Positions 33,323 to 37,705 of a stretch of DNA of 37,705 nt are shown here, piece by piece (the first letter of the stretch is position 1; every line of letters starts with the position of its first letter). Both the position numbers and the translations under genes were made by a program. The stretch is from Oscillospiraceae bacterium (GTDB lineage: Bacteria > Bacillota > Clostridia > Oscillospirales > Ruminococcaceae): NCBI GenBank assembly GCA_017473745.1, contig JAFUJP010000207.1:1-37705 (forward strand), read 5' to 3'. Below the pieces are notes generated by a model. The model saw nothing but the letters and a program-made list of their open reading frames with translations. It was not told the DNA's origin and ran no database searches.

Positions 33323-34924
33323 ATGAAAAAAGCTCTTGCTCTTGTGCTCGCACTCATGATGACTGCGGCAATGGGTGTGACTTCTTTTGCCGACATCCCT
33401 GTTATCGACCTCACCGAAGAGATCGGCAGTGCTTCGGGCACTTATATCAAGATCTCTGATTCCGACATCTGGACTGCGCCGCCTTCCAGCACCGGCAGTA
33501 CCGCAACTTATTACACCAACGGTATGAGCGGCGTTGTATATTTCTCTATGATTTTCAAACCCAACACTTACAAAAACGTAAAAGTTGAATCCGACGGCAT
33601 TGTTTCCGCAGAGGTTCTTGATTATGATCCCGCTGTTTATTCCGCAAATGATGAAGTTTGGGAATCCATCAGCGAAAACATCAACTTCAGCATCAACGAC
33701 AACAAAAGCGGTTCCGTCATCGGTTATGATAAAGTGACCACCGTTACCAACAAAGGTACTTATGACGAAGAAACCGGCGTTTTCACCGTTACCGAAGAAG
33801 GCAAACCTTCTCTCTCCTATGCAATCGGCGGAAGCGTTACCGGCGAAACCACTCTTAACGAAGACAAAACCGAACAGACTGTTGTTACCGTTGAAACCAT
33901 CAACTTCAGCACCGACTACATCGAAGTAAGAGCTGCAGCAAAAGCTCTTAACGAAGCGGGCAAAACCACCCGCTACGAAGCAGTTTGTAACCAGGACGTT
34001 TATATCGTCAAAGTAAAAATTGCAGATAACTTCGGCGTAAACTATGCAAAAGGCACCTTCCAGGCAAAAGCCACCGGTGCAACCGACGGCAAAGCATATT
34101 CCGGTATTAAAAACGAAGTTATTGCCGACGTTGCAATAGCTTCCAAAGATACTGTTGAATATTATGCAGAGCGCCATGAAAAAGGTGCAAAAGGTGAAAT
34201 CTTCCCCATCAACGAAGCAACCAGCAAATCCGATTTCGGTTACTGGGATTTTTATGAGGACAGAATGTCTTCTGACAAAGCTTTCGTAATTTCCACCACC
34301 GCTTTCCGCGCCATCGCAGGCAAAGGCATCACCCTTGCAAACAGCGCAACCAACCCCAGCGTTATCGTTGAAATTGACGAAGTTTATGAAAGCCAGCCCG
34401 GCGTAAACTTCCTTAATGACAGCGGTGCAAAATACAAAAAGGTTGACGGCGAACAGGTTTTTGATAACTTCTATCTTGATTTTTACGGTACCCAGAAAAT
34501 TTACAGCGATTTCACCATTACCTGGAAACCCGGCTGCACCTATGGCGAGCTTCTTTCCAGATTCGGCCTTAACACCGACGAAAGCGAAAGAGTGAAATTC
34601 CATCTCAATATCGACGGAAAAGACAGCACCATCGTTATAGATTACAGCAAAGTAAATCTTTATGATGAGGTTGAAATCGAGATCCAGCGCGAAGCAGGTT
34701 CCAGCCTTGGTAAATACGTTCTTTCCGCAACCAAAGTTACCACCGGCGGCAACACCGGTTCCGGTTCCGGCTCCAACGGCGGCAGCGGTTCCAACGGCGG
34801 TTCCAACAACGGAAACGAGCTCAACCCCGATACCGGTGCATCCGACATGATCGGTATTGCAGCAGCTGCAGCAATCGTTTCTGCATTCGCAGGCGCGGCA
34901 ATGGTTCTTAAAAAGAAAAAATAA
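33323..34924 (+). CDS. secreted wall-anchored surface protein, NPDTGA motif
   Basis: 533 residues with ACGGAGGAAG upstream. A signal peptide (MKKALALVLALMMTAAMGVT, cut after SFA) and a C-terminal NPDTGA (501-506), membrane helix and KKKK tail bracket a mainly beta-rich ectodomain with no family I can name. A flexible GGNTGSGSGSNGGSGSNGG linker precedes the anchor, spacing the ectodomain from the wall. It has only one Cys and few aromatic clusters. Codon choice is strongly biased as in the protease gene, pointing to high expression. It is a single-gene unit; adhesion or a structural surface role is a guess. Confidence 0.85.
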   Translation: MKKALALVLALMMTAAMGVTSFADIPVIDLTEEIGSASGTYIKISDSDIWTAPPSSTGSTATYYTNGMSGVVYFSMIFKPNTYKNVKVESDGIVSAEVLDYDPAVYSANDEVWESISENINFSINDNKSGSVIGYDKVTTVTNKGTYDEETGVFTVTEEGKPSLSYAIGGSVTGETTLNEDKTEQTVVTVETINFSTDYIEVRAAAKALNEAGKTTRYEAVCNQDVYIVKVKIADNFGVNYAKGTFQAKATGATDGKAYSGIKNEVIADVAIASKDTVEYYAERHEKGAKGEIFPINEATSKSDFGYWDFYEDRMSSDKAFVISTTAFRAIAGKGITLANSATNPSVIVEIDEVYESQPGVNFLNDSGAKYKKVDGEQVFDNFYLDFYGTQKIYSDFTITWKPGCTYGELLSRFGLNTDESERVKFHLNIDGKDSTIVIDYSKVNLYDEVEIEIQREAGSSLGKYVLSATKVTTGGNTGSGSGSNGGSGSNGGSNNGNELNPDTGASDMIGIAAAAAIVSAFAGAAMVLKKKK

Positions 34925-34962
34925 GCCTGTTATAAAGACATAACAAAAACACTCCTCTTTTA

Positions 34963-35001
34963 GAAAATCCCCTTCGGAACTCTCCGCCGAGGGGGATTTT
35001 T
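34963..35001 (+). terminator. intrinsic terminator after the surface protein gene
   Basis: AAAATCCCCTTCGG / CCGCCGAGGGGGATTTT imperfect stem with T5. Confidence 0.88.
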
Positions 35002-35027
35002 ATAGTTGAAAATTAAAAATTGTTGTT

Positions 35028-35100
35028 TGCGTTAGGGGCGGTGATTGTTTGAACGCAGGGAACGCTGTTCCTGGCATTCCGGGGACCGCCGGGGATGACG
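35028..35100. repeat. GC-rich intergenic repeat-like segment
   Basis: GGGCGGTGATTG...GAACGCAGGGAACGCTGTTCCTGG...GGGGATGACGG is GC-rich with small inverted repeats, set in an AT-rich gap of 349 bases (34925-35273). It shares the AGGGAACG core with the repeats at 37346 and 37471. No gene is seen in this gap. Confidence 0.4.
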
Positions 35101-35187
35101 GTACTTACAGTAATTGATCAATAATCGGAAATTAGTGGATGGTCTTTTATAAAAGGTGCATTTAATCGCATAAATTCGCCGTTTTTC

Positions 35188-35216
35188 TTGACAAAGCGGC
35201 AAACCGGTGCTAAAAT
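35188..35216 (+). promoter_or_regulatory. sigma-A promoter of the ATPase operon
   Basis: TTGACA at 35188-35193, 17-base spacer, TAAAAT at 35211-35216. Confidence 0.85.
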
Positions 35217-35273
35217 GGAAAACCACAGAATTATAATACCTTAAAATATATAAAATCAGGGGGCTTTCGAAAA

Positions 35274-36650
35274 ATGGTTATCGGTCGAGAAGGAAAGCTT
35301 GATTCCATGGAAAAAAACTGGGCTTCTGCCGGGGCAAAATTTGTTGTGGTGTATGGAAGCCACAAATGCGGAAAAACCGCAGTTCTTTCTGAATTTGTGG
35401 AGGGAAAGCGCGGGGTTTTCTTTTCCGCGCAGAAACTCAACTCTTTTATGAATCTTCGCCTTTTTGAAAAGGCGGTTTCTGAATTTTCGGGCGAGGAAGA
35501 AGAATTCCCCACCTGGAAAGTTGCTTTCAAAAGAATTGCCGATTTTGCGAAGGAAGAAAGATTCCTTCTTGCCATAGATGATTTTTCCGACCTTGTTTTT
35601 GAGGATAAAAATATATTGAAGGATTTCCGCAACGCGTTTGAAAACGAATGGAGAAACAGCAATATTTTCGTTGTCGCGGGCTGTGGAAGAGTTTTCTTTA
35701 CCGAAAACGAAATTATTGCAGAAAATTCCGCCGCCGCTCTTCGCAGACCGGTTATTTATAAACTTGAGGAGCTGGATTATTTTGATTCGGCAAAACTTTT
35801 GCCGAAAGGCATTCCCGCCATAGACAAGATGAAATATTATTGCTGTCTTGGCGGCGTTCCGGAATATCTGCGCCTTGTTCAGGAGGGAATGAGCTTCGAG
35901 GAAAACATCAGAAGGATTTTTCTTGAAAAAGGCGCGCCGCTTTTTGATGAGCCGCCTATGATCTTTCTTGATGAACTGCGCGAACCGGAATTTTACAACT
36001 CCATTCTTTTTGCCCTTGCAAAAGGCAGCCAACGCATCAACGAAATCGTTGCCGAAACAGGTGAAAGTTCCACCAAGGTCAACAAATATCTGCTGACCCT
36101 GCTCCAGATGCAGATAGTAAGCCGCGATATTCCTTTCGGCGAAGAAAACAAATCCAGCCGCAAGGGTGTTTATACCATCAGCTCCAAGGCGCTTGCTTTC
36201 TGGTTCCGTTTTGTTCTTCCTAACAGAGCCGATATCGCGAGAGGCAAAAGCGTGCTCGAAAACTTTGGGGAGGAGATAGATAAATATATCTCCGGCAAAC
36301 TTTATGAGCAGGTATGTATGCAGTATATGCTCCGCAAAAACAAGCAGGGTATGCTTCCGTTCCTCAGCCCGGTTATTGCCGGATACTGGAGCAGCCTCAA
36401 GGAATATTCCGATGCGAAGCTTGTTGCCGCAAACCAGCGCAACCGCCAGATACTTTTCGCGGAATACCGCAGAAATTTCACCGAACCGGGTGAACAGCTT
36501 CTTGCACGCCTTCGCAAAAACGACAAGCTCTTCACTGAATACTGGGAGCGTTTTGATATGCTTTTTTCCATCGAAGCATTCCCGCGCGAAATCCGCAACC
36601 TTGAAAATATGAAGCTTAAACTTGTTGATATCGAGGGGCTTTACAGATGA
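35274..36650 (+). CDS. archaeal-type AAA ATPase with DUF234 C-terminus
   Basis: 458 residues. Walker A GSHKCGKT is at about 28-35 and Walker B FLLAIDDFSDL at about 100. GGVPEYL and the winged-helix part QRINEIVAETGESSTKVNKYLLTL lead into a C-terminal DUF234 region (RVYTI-type strand GVYTISSKALAFWFRFVLPN, then a nuclease-like fold in which the usual D...E-x-K motif is not evident). Proteins of this family (PF01637/DUF234) are abundant in archaea, Clostridia and Bacteroidetes, but their role is not settled; some are tied to mobile elements or defence. Its stop overlaps the next start (ATGA), so the two products are made together. Confidence 0.9.
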   Translation: MVIGREGKLDSMEKNWASAGAKFVVVYGSHKCGKTAVLSEFVEGKRGVFFSAQKLNSFMNLRLFEKAVSEFSGEEEEFPTWKVAFKRIADFAKEERFLLAIDDFSDLVFEDKNILKDFRNAFENEWRNSNIFVVAGCGRVFFTENEIIAENSAAALRRPVIYKLEELDYFDSAKLLPKGIPAIDKMKYYCCLGGVPEYLRLVQEGMSFEENIRRIFLEKGAPLFDEPPMIFLDELREPEFYNSILFALAKGSQRINEIVAETGESSTKVNKYLLTLLQMQIVSRDIPFGEENKSSRKGVYTISSKALAFWFRFVLPNRADIARGKSVLENFGEEIDKYISGKLYEQVCMQYMLRKNKQGMLPFLSPVIAGYWSSLKEYSDAKLVAANQRNRQILFAEYRRNFTEPGEQLLARLRKNDKLFTEYWERFDMLFSIEAFPREIRNLENMKLKLVDIEGLYR

Positions 36651-37120
36651 ATTGGGAGAATCTTAACAGATATTACGAGAAAATATATAAAATTGCGGTT
36701 GATATTTGGCGCGACGCGCTCCGATACATTCCGGATGCAAAGCTTTCGTGGTATAATCTTCACAACGTGAAAAGAAACGGAAAGTTTGAAGTTGAATTTA
36801 TGCCTTTTCCGGAAGTTGAACTTGACTTTCCGGAAAAGCATATTGATTTCGGCGTTTCCTTTATGGGAGAAGTCTGGGCGGAAGTTACGTTTGACAGGGA
36901 ATATGCACTTGAACATATTGATTTTAGGAACATTGCGGAAAATCGTGAAATTGAAGTTTACGGCGCAGAAAACTATACCGAGGATTTTTACTGCGAAGGA
37001 ATGGATATTGATGCCTTGAAAGAAAAAATAAAGGCTTCCAAAGAAGAAAAGATAGCTGTTTATTTTCCTCCGACGGAAGACGGAAAAGATTTGATAGAAT
37101 ACGTAATTAAGAAATTATAA
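36647..37120 (+). CDS. unknown protein coupled to the AAA ATPase
   Basis: 157 residues starting at ATG 36647 inside the ATPase stop. The protein is acidic and rich in aromatic residues, with a helical N-terminus (MNWENLNRYYEKIYKIAVDI), a beta-rich centre (FEVEFMPFPEVELDF, then HIDFGVSFMGEVWAEVTFD) and a helical end (DALKEKIKASKEEKIAVYFP). No motif, signal or membrane segment is recognised. The four-base overlap with the ATPase gene and the shared terminator suggest a working pair. It ends at a terminator and a repeat-filled gap. Confidence 0.75.
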   Translation: MNWENLNRYYEKIYKIAVDIWRDALRYIPDAKLSWYNLHNVKRNGKFEVEFMPFPEVELDFPEKHIDFGVSFMGEVWAEVTFDREYALEHIDFRNIAENREIEVYGAENYTEDFYCEGMDIDALKEKIKASKEEKIAVYFPPTEDGKDLIEYVIKKL

Positions 37121-37134
37121 CAAAGGCTCCGACG

Positions 37135-37167
37135 AGCGGCACTTCGCAATGAGGTGCCGCTGTTTTT
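37135..37167 (+). terminator. intrinsic terminator of the ATPase operon
   Basis: AGCGGCAC / GTGCCGCT stem with T5 after one G. Confidence 0.9.
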
Positions 37168-37169
37168 GT

Positions 37170-37518
37170 CTATAGGTTTTGCGGGCATTGAATTTTGTAT
37201 CCCAAAATCCGTAAATCAGAATACAGGGGCAGGTATTATCCGCCCGCCATTGCGAACAAACCGAAGGTCTGTGTGGCAATCCGTTCTCTTTTTACGGATT
37301 CCCACGTCGCTTCGCTTCTCGGAATGACATTGGCGGTTCGCTTTTAAACCGTAGGGAACGCCGTCTGCCCCAAGGGCACTTCTTCGCTGCGCTCAGGGCG
37401 CTGACGTTCCGCAAACAAAGATTAGGGCGGGAGCAAGCTCCCGCCCTACACTGAAATGGCGACAACCTGCAAACCGTAGGGAACGGTCTTGACCGTTCCG
37501 TTTTGCGGAGCGCTTTAA
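37170..37518. repeat. intergenic repeat cluster with perfect hairpins
   Basis: No gene. AAACCGTAGGGAACG occurs twice (37346-37360, 37471-37485). Perfect inverted repeats are TAGGGCGGGAGC/GCTCCCGCCCTA (37423-37448) and GAACGGTC/GACCGTTC (37481-37498). The stretch 37250-37330 (TTGCGAAC...GGCAATCCG...CGTCGCTTCGCTTCTCGGAA) looks like a dispersed non-coding repeat. Confidence 0.6.
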
Positions 37519-37660
37519 AGCCTTCCCCTCGGGGAAGGTGGATTTTTCGGCGGTTTTCCGCCGAAAAAGACGGATGAGGGTAAACCAAGAACACGGAGTG
37601 CTTGCCTCCCCTATCAGGGGAGGTGTCACCGAAGGTGACGGAAGGGTGGAAACCCTGTCA
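37519..37660. repeat. two hairpin units in tandem, related to the 32849 element
   Basis: Unit 1 (37520-37587) and unit 2 (37604-37659) both run CCTTCCCC/CCTCCCC hairpin, GGTG, second hairpin, GACGGA, AGGGT, AAACC or AAACCC, in the same direction. The linker AAGAACACGGAGTGCTT also follows the matching unit of the MITE-like element (there AAGAACGCGGAGCGCTT on the minus strand). Confidence 0.65.
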
Positions 37661-37705
37661 AGTCTGCGAATATCGGCAAATGTAATACTTACCCCATTTC
37701 TTTGC

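Noticed and set aside
33305..34603. 432-codon minus-strand frame over the surface protein gene
   Set aside because: Shadow of a highly biased secreted-protein gene; product rich in Cys, Phe and Gly with no credible fold.
35028..35100. tRNA or small RNA gene
   Set aside because: No cloverleaf, T-loop GTTCRA or CCA end could be folded; it looks like an intergenic repeat.

Overview
The window looks like the chromosome of an anaerobic, spore-forming member of the Clostridia, most likely a gut Oscillospirales-type organism. The evidence is a SipL-like spore coat protein (SPOCS/DUF3794 domains plus LysM), a DegV protein, a DUF6514-type protein, strong AGGAGG ribosome sites, TTGACA/TATAAT promoters with 17-base spacers, and surface proteins ending in NPxTGA plus a membrane helix and lysines. 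This is inferred from protein families only.

Region 1 (1-9330) is the right end of a prophage, all on the + strand. It holds the tail of one gene, a 130-aa class unknown protein, a giant 2272-aa 'large polyvalent' virion-type protein with an HELTH metalloprotease motif and an AT-rich inserted module, a DUF4406 nucleotide-related enzyme, a small acidic protein, and a lysis set (XhlA-like coiled-coil/TM protein, phi LC3-type holin, Amidase_3 endolysin) closed by a strong terminator. Integrase and head genes are not in the window. A DUF6514-like gene follows and is probably host.

Region 2 (9850-13000) has an AraC-family activator and a short-chain dehydrogenase it may control, then a convergent alpha/beta hydrolase. 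The hydrolase promoter carries a near-consensus DtxR/IdeR iron box just downstream of the -10, so it is predicted to be iron-repressed.

Region 3 (13180-19280) is an FbpABC/AfuABC-type ABC importer (lipoprotein, fused double permease, ATPase) with a 19-bp palindrome at its transcription start, followed by a separately promoted nucleoside hydrolase-ribokinase pair for nucleoside salvage.

Region 4 (19290-22180) has an Ada-like zinc-site lipoprotein, a HicB-like/DinB-like two-part protein, DegV, and a permuted papain-like hydrolase whose coding frame appears to begin at an AUA codon.

Region 5 (22240-29580) is one 2335-aa secreted S8 protease with PA, Ig-like, beta-helix and eight FIVAR repeats, preceded by a long leader able to form a three-way junction.

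Region 6 (29580-37705) has three small minus-strand genes of unknown role, a metallophosphoesterase, SipL, a 192-bp MITE-like palindromic element, a second NPxTGA surface protein, a two-gene unit of an archaeal-type ATPase with an overlapping unknown partner, and a 580-base repeat-filled intergenic end.
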